From UBA4285 sp050944355 (GTDB lineage Bacteria > Bacillota > Clostridia > Lachnospirales > Lachnospiraceae): a stretch of DNA of 64,000 bases. The position numbers were made by a program, and so were the translations under genes. The notes beneath the pieces were generated by a model, which was not told where the DNA came from, did not search any database, and saw only the letters and a list, made by a program, of their open reading frames with translations. The stretch's first letter is position 1, and every line of letters starts with the position of its first letter. The stretch covers positions 1-64,000 of the forward strand of contig JBMNQX010000002.1 in the NCBI GenBank assembly GCA_050944355.1, written 5' to 3'. Shown one piece after another: positions 46,940 to 55,130 of this stretch.

Positions 46940-47917
46940 ATGAAAGATTCGTTTGGCAGAGAAATCGATTATATGCGGATTTCCATCACAGACCGCTGTA
47001 ACCTGCGCTGCCGCTACTGTATGCCGGAGGACATCAGGCTGGTCCCGATGAAGGATGTCCTGACGTATGAGGAAATCACCGAGATTGTCAGGGCCGCGGT
47101 GCCGCTCGGAATCACAAAATTCCGGGTGACCGGCGGCGAGCCGCTCGTCCGCCGCGGAGCCGTAAATCTGATCCGGGAAATAAACAGCGTCCCCGGCGTC
47201 ACGAGGACTGCTCTCACGACAAATGGCATCCTCCTGGGTCCGCAGGCAAAAGAGCTCGCCAATGCCGGCCTGAAGAGCGTCAACGTGTCGCTTGACACAT
47301 GTGACGCGGAGCATTTTAAGAAAATTACCGGGGCGGACCGCCTGGAGGATGTGAAAGAAGGAATCCGGGCCGCTCTCGCGCAGGGACTTCAGGTGAAAAT
47401 CAACTGCGTCCCGCAGGGCGGAGAGTTCAGGGACGACTGGCGGGGCGTGCTGGAACTTGCGCGCCAGCTGCCGGTCAGTGTCCGATTCATTGAAATGATG
47501 CCCGTCGGGTACGGCAGAAATTTCGAGACAATCAGCAACGAAACGCTGCTCGGAAAACTGATGCAGGAGTTCCCTCAGATGGCGCCGGATACAGAAAGTC
47601 ACGGCGACGGACCGGCCGTCTACTGGAAGCTCCCGGGCTTTGCCGGTTCGGTGGGAATGATCAGTGCCATCCATGGTAAATTCTGTGACCAGTGCAATCG
47701 CGTCAGACTGACAGCCCAGGGAAAACTCAAGCTCTGCCTTTGCTACGCTGATTCGGTTGATCTGCGGGAAATTCTCAGGAACGCGCCGGAAAGCGTGCGG
47801 CAGAAAAAGCTGCAGGACGCAATCCGCGAAGGAATCCTGCGCAAGCCGAAGGAACATCATTTTGAAAAAGCCGGGGGCGTCACGGACACAAGTCCGATGG
47901 CGCAGATCGGAGGATAA
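46940..47917 (+). CDS. moaA: GTP 3',8-cyclase MoaA
   Basis: A 325-aa radical SAM enzyme for the first step of molybdenum cofactor synthesis, turning GTP into the 3',8-cyclo precursor. The N-terminal radical SAM cluster is CNLRCRYC with C20, C24 and C27. The C-terminal GTP-binding cluster is C249, C252 and C266 (KFCDQCNRVR, KLCL). RVTGGEPLVRRG is the SAM-binding GGE motif. It starts 3 bases after the XdhC gene and ends 4 bases before the MOSC-MogA gene. The length is typical. Confidence 0.96.
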   Translation: MKDSFGREIDYMRISITDRCNLRCRYCMPEDIRLVPMKDVLTYEEITEIVRAAVPLGITKFRVTGGEPLVRRGAVNLIREINSVPGVTRTALTTNGILLGPQAKELANAGLKSVNVSLDTCDAEHFKKITGADRLEDVKEGIRAALAQGLQVKINCVPQGGEFRDDWRGVLELARQLPVSVRFIEMMPVGYGRNFETISNETLLGKLMQEFPQMAPDTESHGDGPAVYWKLPGFAGSVGMISAIHGKFCDQCNRVRLTAQGKLKLCLCYADSVDLREILRNAPESVRQKKLQDAIREGILRKPKEHHFEKAGGVTDTSPMAQIGG

Positions 47918-47921
47918 ATTC

Positions 47922-48848
47922 ATGGGGAAACTGATTGCAATCTGCACAAGCCCCGCCAAAGGGACGCAGAAGACACAAGTCCCTGAGGCTGTACTCAGAG
48001 AGGACTGGGGAATTGAAGGCGACGCCCACGCCGGCCACTGGCACCGGCAGGTCAGCCTTCTCGGACTTGAACAGATCGAGGCATTCCGGAAAAAAGGCGC
48101 ACAGGTGGAATACGGCGCTTTCGGAGAAAATCTGGTCGTCGAAGGAGTACAGGATCTCAAGACAATCCAGGTCGGATCCCGCATCAAAGTCGGCGCCTGT
48201 GAGATGGAGCTGACACAGATCGGCAAAGCCTGTCACAGCCACTGCGCCATCTACAAAGTGATGGACGACTGCATCATGCCCCGCGAAGGAGTATTTGCCA
48301 GGGTTGTCCGCGGCGGCGTCATTCGCCCCGGAGATGCTGTCGAAGTTGAGCCTCTGAGTCCCGATCATCCTTTCACGGCAGCGGTCATCACGCTGAGCGA
48401 CCGGGCTTATGCAGGGAAATATGAAGACAAGAGCGGTCCGGAAATCCGCAGGATTCTCGAGGAGCACGGGTATGAGGTGGAAGAGCAGATTCTCCTCCCG
48501 GACGGAAAACCGATGCTAGAGGCAAATCTCTGCCGGCTGGCGGACCAGAGACAGATCAATGTGATATTTACGACCGGCGGAACCGGATTTGCAGAGCGCG
48601 ATCAGACGCCGGAAGCGACAGTCGAAGTGTGCGACCGGATGGCGGACGGCATCTCACAGGCGATTCTTGTGAAGTCGCTCTCCATTACCGATAAAGCCAT
48701 GCTGTCCCGGGGACGGTCCGGAATCCGGAAGAAGACGCTGATCATCAATCTGCCGGGCAGTCCGAAGGCGTGCCGGGAAGATCTGGATATTGTTCTGCCG
48801 GCGCTGGGACACGGTCTCGGCATTCTGCGCGGGACGGCGACGGACTGA
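47922..48848 (+). CDS. MOSC domain - MogA/MoaB molybdopterin adenylyltransferase fusion
   Basis: A 308-aa fusion. Residues 1-145 are a MOSC domain (GIEGDAHAGHWHRQVSLL, GAFGENLVVEG, GKACHSHCAI with a conserved Cys), a fold that handles sulfur on molybdenum cofactor. Residues 150-308 are a MogA/MoaB-type domain (ITLSDRAYAGKYEDKSGPEI, FTTGGTGFAERDQTPEAT, LPGSPKACREDL), which adenylates molybdopterin before molybdate insertion. ATG 47922 has GGAGG 8 bases upstream, just after the moaA stop. This fusion is known in Clostridia and Desulfovibrio-type organisms. Confidence 0.92.
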   Translation: MGKLIAICTSPAKGTQKTQVPEAVLREDWGIEGDAHAGHWHRQVSLLGLEQIEAFRKKGAQVEYGAFGENLVVEGVQDLKTIQVGSRIKVGACEMELTQIGKACHSHCAIYKVMDDCIMPREGVFARVVRGGVIRPGDAVEVEPLSPDHPFTAAVITLSDRAYAGKYEDKSGPEIRRILEEHGYEVEEQILLPDGKPMLEANLCRLADQRQINVIFTTGGTGFAERDQTPEATVEVCDRMADGISQAILVKSLSITDKAMLSRGRSGIRKKTLIINLPGSPKACREDLDIVLPALGHGLGILRGTATD

Positions 48849-48864
48849 GAAAGCGGGAGGCAGC

Positions 48865-49359
48865 ATGGAATTCACTCACTTTGACGATAAAGGCAACGCC
48901 CGGATGGTCGATGTGTCCGAAAAGGAAATCACGCACCGGGAGGCCGTCGCACAGGGAACAATACAGGTGTCCCGGGAAGTTTTTGACGCCATTGAGGGCC
49001 GGAAAGTGAAAAAGGGAGACGTCTATACGGTCGCCCAGGTGGCCGGCATCATGGGCACGAAACGCACGTCAGAACTGATCCCGATGTGTCACATTCTGAA
49101 TCTCACCGGCGCAGACGTCACATTTACGGCGGACAAAGAAAAAAGCGAGATCACCGTTTTCTGCAAGGTGAAGACAGACGGAAAGACAGGCGTCGAGATG
49201 GAAGCTCTGACTGGCGCCGCCACGGCCCTGCTCACGGTTTACGACATGTGCAAGGCCATCGACAAACGGATGATTATCCGCGACATCCACCTGGTTAAAA
49301 AGACCGGCGGAAAAAGCGGAGAATTCATATTTAACTCACAAGGAGGAGAATCAAAATGA
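48865..49359 (+). CDS. moaC: Cyclic pyranopterin monophosphate synthase MoaC
   Basis: A 164-aa enzyme that converts the MoaA product to cyclic pyranopterin monophosphate. The family hallmarks are ARMVDVSEKEITHREAVAQG at the start, GIMGTKRTSELIPMCH (substrate-binding), VEMEALTGAATALLTVYDMCKA (catalytic Glu/Asp/Lys region) and KKTGGKSGEF near the end. ATG 48865 follows GGGAGG; the ORF extends 25 codons upstream into the previous gene. It overlaps modA by 4 bases. Confidence 0.96.
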   Translation: MEFTHFDDKGNARMVDVSEKEITHREAVAQGTIQVSREVFDAIEGRKVKKGDVYTVAQVAGIMGTKRTSELIPMCHILNLTGADVTFTADKEKSEITVFCKVKTDGKTGVEMEALTGAATALLTVYDMCKAIDKRMIIRDIHLVKKTGGKSGEFIFNSQGGESK

Positions 49360-50300
49360 AGAAGGCATTTCGAAACATTGTGGCGGCAGGGCTCTCCCTG
49401 CTTATGGGGGCCGGGCTCGCGGCCTGCGGAAGCTCCAGCACGTCCACGACAACCGCGGCGGCATCATCTGCCGCGGCTACGACGACGGCGGCAGCGACGA
49501 CCACGGCGTCTTCCACGACAACAACGTCTTCGGGCAGCACGCTTTCAAAGGACACTGAGACAGAGATTCAGGTCTTTGTCGCAGCGTCTATGAATGATGC
49601 CATGACGGAAGTCGCAGAACTGTACAATGAGGATTATCCGAACGTGAAGATCACAATCAACGCGGATTCCTCGGGCAAGCTTATGACGCAGATTCAGGAA
49701 GGCGCTTCGTGCGACATCTTCTTCTCGGCGGCGGAAAAGCAGATGAACACTCTCGAGGATGCCGGACTCGTCGTTGACGGAACCCGCATGGATCTCGTAA
49801 GCAACACGCTCTGCGTAATCACATACTCGGGCAGCGGAACCAAGGTTACCGGCCTTACGTCTCTGGGCGACGCTTCGTCTATCGCTCTCGCTGACGGCTC
49901 TGTTCCGGTCGGCAAGTATACCCGTCAGGCTATGGTCAACGCAGGTATGCTGGAAGCGGTGGACGATGTCTCCGCGATCACAACGGCAGAAATTTCGGAA
50001 GCGCTCGGCGGAGTCGAGATTTCAGAGCAGAGCAACGTATCCAAGGTTCTCAGCGCGGTAGAAGAACACTCCTGCGAAGTCGGAACGACATACTACTCTG
50101 ACACATACAATCATTCAGATATTGAGATCATCGAGCAGGTATCCACGGATCTCTCGGGAGATATCACCTATCCGATCGCCCAGATTGTAAATCAGGACGC
50201 CGACGACACAGAGACAGCAGCGGCGGCCGATTTTCTCGCATTCGCCGAGAGCGATGAGGCAAAGGCAGTTTACGAGAAATATCAGTTCATCACAGACTGA
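49356..50300 (+). CDS. modA: Molybdate ABC transporter substrate-binding lipoprotein ModA
   Basis: A 314-aa lipoprotein. The signal peptide (MKKAFRNIVAAGLSLLMGAG) ends in lipobox LAAC. A tether of about 45 residues almost entirely Thr, Ser and Ala follows, then a ModA fold: IQVFVAASMNDAMTEVAELY, INADSSGKLMTQIQEGASCDIFFSA (oxyanion site serines) and SVPVGKYTRQA. The latter part has SAVEEHSCEVGTTYYSD. The ATG has AAGGAGG upstream. It overlaps moaC by 4 bases and is followed by modB and modC, making a complete importer. Confidence 0.93.
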   Translation: MKKAFRNIVAAGLSLLMGAGLAACGSSSTSTTTAAASSAAATTTAAATTTASSTTTTSSGSTLSKDTETEIQVFVAASMNDAMTEVAELYNEDYPNVKITINADSSGKLMTQIQEGASCDIFFSAAEKQMNTLEDAGLVVDGTRMDLVSNTLCVITYSGSGTKVTGLTSLGDASSIALADGSVPVGKYTRQAMVNAGMLEAVDDVSAITTAEISEALGGVEISEQSNVSKVLSAVEEHSCEVGTTYYSDTYNHSDIEIIEQVSTDLSGDITYPIAQIVNQDADDTETAAAADFLAFAESDEAKAVYEKYQFITD

Positions 50301-50337
50301 TGACAAATGAAGACACCCAGACAAAAGGAGAAGCGGC

Positions 50338-51048
50338 ATGTCAGAATTTATCGAGTTTTTATCAGACCTTGACTGGAGTCCTCTTTGGATTTCGCTCAAA
50401 ACCGGAATTGTGGCAACGATTATATCCTTCTTTCTGGGTGTCTGGCTGGCGCAAAAAAGCATGACAGCCGGAAAAACCCTGAAAGCCGTGCTCGACGGCA
50501 TCCTGACATTACCGATGGTGCTGCCGCCCACGGCGATGGGCTTTTTCCTGCTTCTGCTTTTCAGCCGCCGGCGCCCTCTGGGCATATTTCTGGAAAGTGT
50601 ATTCGGAATCAAAGTCGTTCAGACATGGCTCGGCTGCATCATTGCGGCGACGGTGATCGCCTTTCCGCTGATGTACAGGAATGCCCGTGCGGCGTTTGAG
50701 CTGGTGGACGTCAACCTGATCTACGCGGCGAGAACGCTCGGCATGCCGGACCGCCAGATTTTCTGGCGCGTCGTTCTTCCGGCGGCCGGACCCGGAATCG
50801 CGTCCGGCACGATTCTCACGTTCAGCCGGGCACTGGGAGAGTATGGCGCGACGTCCATGCTGGCGGGCAATATTCCGGGCAAGACAGGAACGATTTCCCA
50901 GCGTATCGCCATGGTCATTCAGGACGGCGACTACACCGCGGCCGGTTTCTGGACGCTTGTCATCGTGATTGTGGCTTTTGTGCTTATTTTTGCGATGAAC
51001 CTTATTTCATCCCACAGCCGGGGCAATTCTCACGTCAGCAGGTGGTGA
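50338..51048 (+). CDS. modB: Molybdate ABC transporter permease ModB
   Basis: A 236-aa permease of the molybdate/sulfate type, with five or six membrane helices (about 20-40, 52-75, 96-115, 150-170 and 205-225). The cytoplasmic coupling loop EYGATSMLAGNIPGKT carries the EAA-like motif contacting the ATPase, with ARTLGMPDRQIFWRVVLPAAGPG just before it. AAAGGAG precedes the start. The modA stop is 37 bases upstream and modC starts 5 bases after its stop. Confidence 0.94.
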   Translation: MSEFIEFLSDLDWSPLWISLKTGIVATIISFFLGVWLAQKSMTAGKTLKAVLDGILTLPMVLPPTAMGFFLLLLFSRRRPLGIFLESVFGIKVVQTWLGCIIAATVIAFPLMYRNARAAFELVDVNLIYAARTLGMPDRQIFWRVVLPAAGPGIASGTILTFSRALGEYGATSMLAGNIPGKTGTISQRIAMVIQDGDYTAAGFWTLVIVIVAFVLIFAMNLISSHSRGNSHVSRW

Positions 51049-51053
51049 TTTTT

Positions 51054-52118
51054 ATGGCGACAATTTCGGCAGATATCAGAAAAAATTTCGGGAGTTTCAA
51101 GCTGGACGTGCGGTTTTCCTCTGATGAAAACCGGATCGGAATCCTCGGGGCATCCGGCTCCGGAAAGAGCATGACACTGCGCATGATTTCCGGCGTCGTG
51201 ACGCCGGATGAAGGGAAAATCGTGCTGGGTGACCGTGTGCTGTTTGACTCCGGCACCGGAAAGAAACCGCTGGTCAATCTGCCGCCCCAGAAGCGGCGGA
51301 TCGGATATCTTTTCCAGAATTATGCACTGTTTCCGACCATGACCGTAGAGGAAAATATAGCCTGCGGTCTTGCCAGTCACACAGGGCGCAAAAACAAAGA
51401 AAAAACAAAACAGGCTGTTTCGGATATGATCCGGCGCCTCCGTCTGACAGGCCTTGAAAAAAGGCTCCCGTCTGAACTTTCCGGAGGGCAGCAGCAGCGC
51501 GTGGCACTCGCGCGGATTCTCGTGGGGAGTCCTGAGGCGATTCTGCTCGATGAGCCGTTTTCCGCACTTGACACGTTTCTGAAGGATAATCTGCAGCTTG
51601 AGCTCGCAGAGATGCTCGCCGATTACGAGGGAGTCGTCATCATGGTGTCGCACTCCCGTGACGAGATATACCGCTTCTGCAAAGATTCTGTCATCCTGGA
51701 CCACGGCACAGCCGTGAACGCGGGTCCGGTAAAAGAAATATTTGAAGAGCCCGGAAATGCCGTGACAGCGCGGCTCACCGGCTGCAAGAACATTTCGCGC
51801 GCAGAGAAAAAGGACCCGCACACGCTGTGGGCCGCTGACTGGGGCGTTACGCTTCATGTAGACCGGGAAATCCCGGACAACCTGAGCCACGTCGGTTTCC
51901 GCGCGCATGAATTTATTCCTGTATACGAAAATCCCGGCGAGAACTGCATCCCCGTGCATGTTGTGCGCGAAGCGGATCTCCCGTTTGAAAAATATTTTTA
52001 TCTCGAGCCGGAAGGAAAACTGCAGTGGCGCGTCCAGCGCGAATTCTGGGAGACAATCCGTGAAAAAGGACTCCCGCCGTATCTGCAGTTCCCGGCTGAT
52101 AAGATTCTGCTGCTCTGA
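51054..52118 (+). CDS. modC: Molybdate ABC transporter ATP-binding protein ModC
   Basis: A 354-aa ATPase. Walker A GASGSGKS is at 32-39, the Q-loop in YLFQNYALF, signature LSGGQQQRVALAR (about 140-152), Walker B ILLDEP and the H-loop in MVSHSRDE. The C-terminal regulatory part (about 235-354) is TOBE-like, with ISRAEKKDPHTLWAADWG; it probably senses molybdate. ATG 51054 has GGTGG upstream; a GTG 4 codons earlier sits in that site. This is the last gene of the maturation operon. Only 6 bases separate its stop from that of the converging gene on the other strand. Confidence 0.93.
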   Translation: MATISADIRKNFGSFKLDVRFSSDENRIGILGASGSGKSMTLRMISGVVTPDEGKIVLGDRVLFDSGTGKKPLVNLPPQKRRIGYLFQNYALFPTMTVEENIACGLASHTGRKNKEKTKQAVSDMIRRLRLTGLEKRLPSELSGGQQQRVALARILVGSPEAILLDEPFSALDTFLKDNLQLELAEMLADYEGVVIMVSHSRDEIYRFCKDSVILDHGTAVNAGPVKEIFEEPGNAVTARLTGCKNISRAEKKDPHTLWAADWGVTLHVDREIPDNLSHVGFRAHEFIPVYENPGENCIPVHVVREADLPFEKYFYLEPEGKLQWRVQREFWETIREKGLPPYLQFPADKILLL

Positions 52119-52124
52119 AAAGGA

Positions 52125-53069
52125 TCAGAACAGATCCAGTTCATTGTCAAGATAGATCTCTTCTCTGACTTTAAGCTGGCATTCCTGCTTTGTCATGTAA
52201 TAGAGCAGAAATTCGAGAATCAGGGCGCTGCCCAGGCCCCTTCCCTCGATCTTAAAATTTGAGAATCCCAAATCCCGGTACGTATTCCGGATGTCATAAA
52301 CACTTATGAATCCGGGATTTGTCATGGCCTTTGAAAAGCGGTAGCCATCGGATGCGTCCGGCGCTTTGCAGTGAAACTCAGGCCCCGGTCTGCCAAGCGA
52401 AATCCGGCTCACGGCTTCGTAGCATTCTTTTCTGTCCCGGCAGCCAAACCAGCAGCACTCGTTGCAGAGAAACTCGATTTTATTCTTATAATCTGGCGGC
52501 AGCGCCGCAAGAGCATCAAATGCCTTGTTCAGGCGAAAATCCGGGACAACGTACCGGAATTCCTTTCGCGCGCACTCATCCTTCAGGCCCTCGAAATCTG
52601 TGATCACTTTTGTCGTGGATGAGACCATATACAGCCCCGGATAGTTTCTGAGAAGATAGGACAGAAGAAGTTCGGAGTGAACGATCACGCCGTTTTGAGG
52701 CCCCGGGCTTTCTTCAAAAAGGCGGCAGAGTTCATTGCATTTCCTGTCGGACAGGTGCTCTTCGCGCAGCAGGGAATTGCTGAACGTGAGCCTCGCGGAT
52801 ATGCCGTATTCACGCGTCAGGGCGAGTGCGTCAAGGGGATCACAGTCCCCGGAACCGATGCGGCCTCCTCCCCAGATACAGTAAGAGGGCGCGCCGTAGA
52901 TTGAACCGATCGTGCACCAATCGTAGAAATATTCCGGGTGCCTGCGGTACAGCGGCAGAAATACCCGGTAAAAATCATAAAATTCGAACAGTCCCGGGAG
53001 ATGATAGAGAGCCTTGCGGCTGTTTTCGGATATATTTTTCATAGAATTTTTCAATTGTTTTATCGTCAA
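52125..53069 (-). CDS. U32-peptidase-like TIM-barrel protein of unknown function
   Basis: A 304-314-aa soluble protein. The most telling part is FLCNECCWFGCRDRKECYE (about residues 201-219), which resembles the Cys-rich NEGCP-type motif of U32 peptidase / UbiU-like proteins that can bind a 4Fe-4S cluster. The C-terminal half GFISVYDIRNTYRDLGFSNFKIEGRG also matches that group's pattern. I do not recognise a characterised homologue; a role in tRNA or ubiquinone-like hydroxylation, as for other U32 proteins, is only a hint. The start is uncertain: TTG at 53069 or ATG at 53039, neither with a clear ribosome binding site. Its stop is 6 bases from that of modC. Confidence 0.6.
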   Translation of the reverse strand: MTIKQLKNSMKNISENSRKALYHLPGLFEFYDFYRVFLPLYRRHPEYFYDWCTIGSIYGAPSYCIWGGGRIGSGDCDPLDALALTREYGISARLTFSNSLLREEHLSDRKCNELCRLFEESPGPQNGVIVHSELLLSYLLRNYPGLYMVSSTTKVITDFEGLKDECARKEFRYVVPDFRLNKAFDALAALPPDYKNKIEFLCNECCWFGCRDRKECYEAVSRISLGRPGPEFHCKAPDASDGYRFSKAMTNPGFISVYDIRNTYRDLGFSNFKIEGRGLGSALILEFLLYYMTKQECQLKVREEIYLDNELDLF

Positions 53070-53091
53070 ACTTTGTCTGATAGTATATAAT
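53063..53091 (+). promoter_or_regulatory. Promoter of the SDR gene at 53141
   Basis: TATAAT (53086-53091) is perfect; the -35 candidate TCGTCA (53063-53068, 17-base spacer) matches 4 of 6 positions. It overlaps the 5' end of the divergent U32-like gene. Confidence 0.55.
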
Positions 53092-53140
53092 GTTCTTCAG
53101 AAATGTTAAATCGTAAACAATCTAAAAGGAGTAAAAGGCT

Positions 53141-53926
53141 ATGTTTGATTACAAGGGCAAAGTAGTTGCTGTCACGGGAGCATCGTCCGGACTCGGAAAG
53201 CAGGTCGCAGAAGGATACGCCGCAGTCGGCGCGGATCTGGCGATTCTCGCGAGAAGAGTGGAAAGACTCGAGGCGAGCGCAAAGGAATGGTCCGAAAAGT
53301 ACGGCGTAAGGGTTGTTCCCATCAAATGCGACGTGACAAATGACGATGAGGTTGACGCCGCATTTGCCACGATCGACAAGGAATTCGGGCATCTGGAGGT
53401 TCTGTTCAACTCGGCCGGCGGAGAGAGAGGAACCGGCACACCGCTCCCGGACTTCAAGAAAGAAGACTGGGAGTTCACGCTCAACCTGGACCTCACGTCC
53501 ATCTTCACGATGAACAAGAAGGCCGCCAAGTACATGGAAGGGCAGATTGAGGCCGGCAAACAGACCTATGGCCGTATCATCAACATCGCGTCCATCTATG
53601 GCATGGTCGGAAACACCGCCATCCCGACGATCGCCTATCACGCGTCCAAGGGCGCCGTTGTGAATTTTACCCGCGCGGCTGCCGCGGAACTCGCCACGAA
53701 AGGCATCACGGTCAATGCTATCTGCCCGGGTTATTTCTACACCGAACTCACGACGGAGACGCTCGACACAGAGTATTTCCAGCAGTTCGCAAAGCAGAGC
53801 GTCCCGATGCAGAGATACGGACACGAGGGCGAGCTCAATTCCGCGGCCGTTTTCCTGGGCGCAGAGGAATCGAGCTATGTGACCGGACAGATTCTGGCGG
53901 TAGACGGCGGCTACACCTGCGTGTAA
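53141..53926 (+). CDS. SDR family NAD(P)-dependent oxidoreductase
   Basis: A 261-aa classical short-chain dehydrogenase. The cofactor loop is TGASSGLGK, then CDVTNDDE, NSAGG, the catalytic Ser in NIASIYG, YHASK with Tyr-x3-Lys, PGYFYTEL, and a C-terminal TGQILAVDGGYT. Similar to gluconate 5-dehydrogenase and related sugar-acid dehydrogenases. AAAAGGAG precedes the ATG. It has its own promoter and a long inverted-repeat terminator. It may serve the sugar-acid genes located further right (inference). Confidence 0.9.
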   Translation: MFDYKGKVVAVTGASSGLGKQVAEGYAAVGADLAILARRVERLEASAKEWSEKYGVRVVPIKCDVTNDDEVDAAFATIDKEFGHLEVLFNSAGGERGTGTPLPDFKKEDWEFTLNLDLTSIFTMNKKAAKYMEGQIEAGKQTYGRIINIASIYGMVGNTAIPTIAYHASKGAVVNFTRAAAAELATKGITVNAICPGYFYTELTTETLDTEYFQQFAKQSVPMQRYGHEGELNSAAVFLGAEESSYVTGQILAVDGGYTCV

Positions 53927-53976
53927 ACTGCGCTGAAATATGGAATAGAGTCGGCTGAGGGCCGGTTCGGGTCTTG

Positions 53977-54063
53977 AAAAACTGTGGTGTGCTGGTCAGA
54001 AGGATTGCAGAATCCTGCCTGTTTTCAGGCAGATCCTGCGCCCGGCACGCCACAGTTTTTGTA
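53977..54063. terminator. Structured bidirectional terminator between two SDR genes
   Basis: An 18-bp stem with two G-U pairs (AAAACTGTGGTGTGCTGG against CCGGCACGCCACAGTTTT) encloses a second hairpin CTGCCTG-TTTT-CAGGCAG. T residues follow on each strand. It is larger and more branched than a normal terminator. Confidence 0.75.
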
Positions 54064-54085
54064 TGTCCGTATCTCTGACATTCAG

Positions 54086-54868
54086 TTACTGTCTCGCCGT
54101 CAGTCCGCCGTCGACGGTGAGAATATGACCGCTCACGAATGCGGACGCTTCGCTCGCCAGATAGATGGCGGCGCAGGCGATGTCTTTTTTGGCTCCGATC
54201 CGGCCGAGCGGAATGCGGTCCGTGAGCGATTTGTAAAAGACCGGGTCGTCCAGCTGGAACGAATTGATCGGGGTCCGCACGAATGTCGGCGCGATCGCGT
54301 TGACATTTATTCCGTATTTTCCCCACTCGCAGGCCAGCTGCTTCGTGTACATGTTGATCGCGCCCTTACTGGTGCAGTACGCGATGTAATCCTTGTCTGT
54401 CCCGAGGAATCCTTTTACCGATGAAAAATTGATGATCTTCCCGTGAGACTGCGGGATCAGGAAGCGGGCTGCCGCCTCCCGGTTGACAAGAAATGTGCCG
54501 GTGACGTTCAGCGCCATGACTTTTTCAAATGCCGCTGTGTCATACTTTTCAGCGGCGATCAGCTTGTTCATGCCGGCGCAGTTCACGACAATGTCGAGTC
54601 CTCCCAGGCAAGTTTCAATCTGATCCATCATGGCCTTCACATCGGCCTCGTCGGTGATGTCGCAGCGGATGAAAAGGATTTTCTGTCCACCCGTTTTTTC
54701 ATATTCTTCCGGGGTAACCGCGGTGTCTTCCGGATGCCGCCCGCAGACGGCAACCTTTGCGCCGCACTGCAGAAACGCGTCTGCGATTTCGCTTCCCAGC
54801 CCTCCGGTTCCGCCCGTGATCAGGGCCTTTCTGCCTTTGAGAGAGAAAAGTTCCATGTAATTTTCCAT
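54086..54868 (-). CDS. SDR family oxidoreductase (KduD/gluconate 5-dehydrogenase-like)
   Basis: A 260-aa classical SDR with TGGTGGLGSEIA (cofactor loop), RCDITDE, NCAGMNK, the catalytic Ser in INFSSVKG, YCTSK (Tyr-x3-Lys), and ending SGHILTVDGGL. Most like sugar-acid or diketogluconate reductases. The start at 54868 has GAGGTGG close by; ATG 4 codons later is possible. It converges with the other SDR gene and diverges from the MATE exporter. Confidence 0.88.
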   Translation of the reverse strand: MENYMELFSLKGRKALITGGTGGLGSEIADAFLQCGAKVAVCGRHPEDTAVTPEEYEKTGGQKILFIRCDITDEADVKAMMDQIETCLGGLDIVVNCAGMNKLIAAEKYDTAAFEKVMALNVTGTFLVNREAAARFLIPQSHGKIINFSSVKGFLGTDKDYIAYCTSKGAINMYTKQLACEWGKYGINVNAIAPTFVRTPINSFQLDDPVFYKSLTDRIPLGRIGAKKDIACAAIYLASEASAFVSGHILTVDGGLTARQ

Positions 54869-55130
54869 ATGCCACCTCTTGTGTTGTCATCACGATGCTC
54901 TGCTCTTAAGTATACCGCACGGCGGCCGGAAATTTCAGCCGCTATTATTTTCCGCCGACGAAGTTCGGAAATTCCGGGCGAATGATGGTATAATACAGAA
55001 ATTCAGGGTAAAGTTTGTGTAAAGAACAAGGTAATACAGTCTGCGGAAATTTCTGACGGAGATGCGTCTGTGTGATGTCGTCAGTTTTTGATGCGGAGTT
55101 TACTTTGCTGGGGAGAGGATTGGGATATAC

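Noticed and set aside
46292..48226. Long minus-strand ORF of 644 codons across xdhC, moaA and the MOSC gene
   Set aside because: Shadow frame with no recognisable motif, covering three well-supported plus-strand genes.
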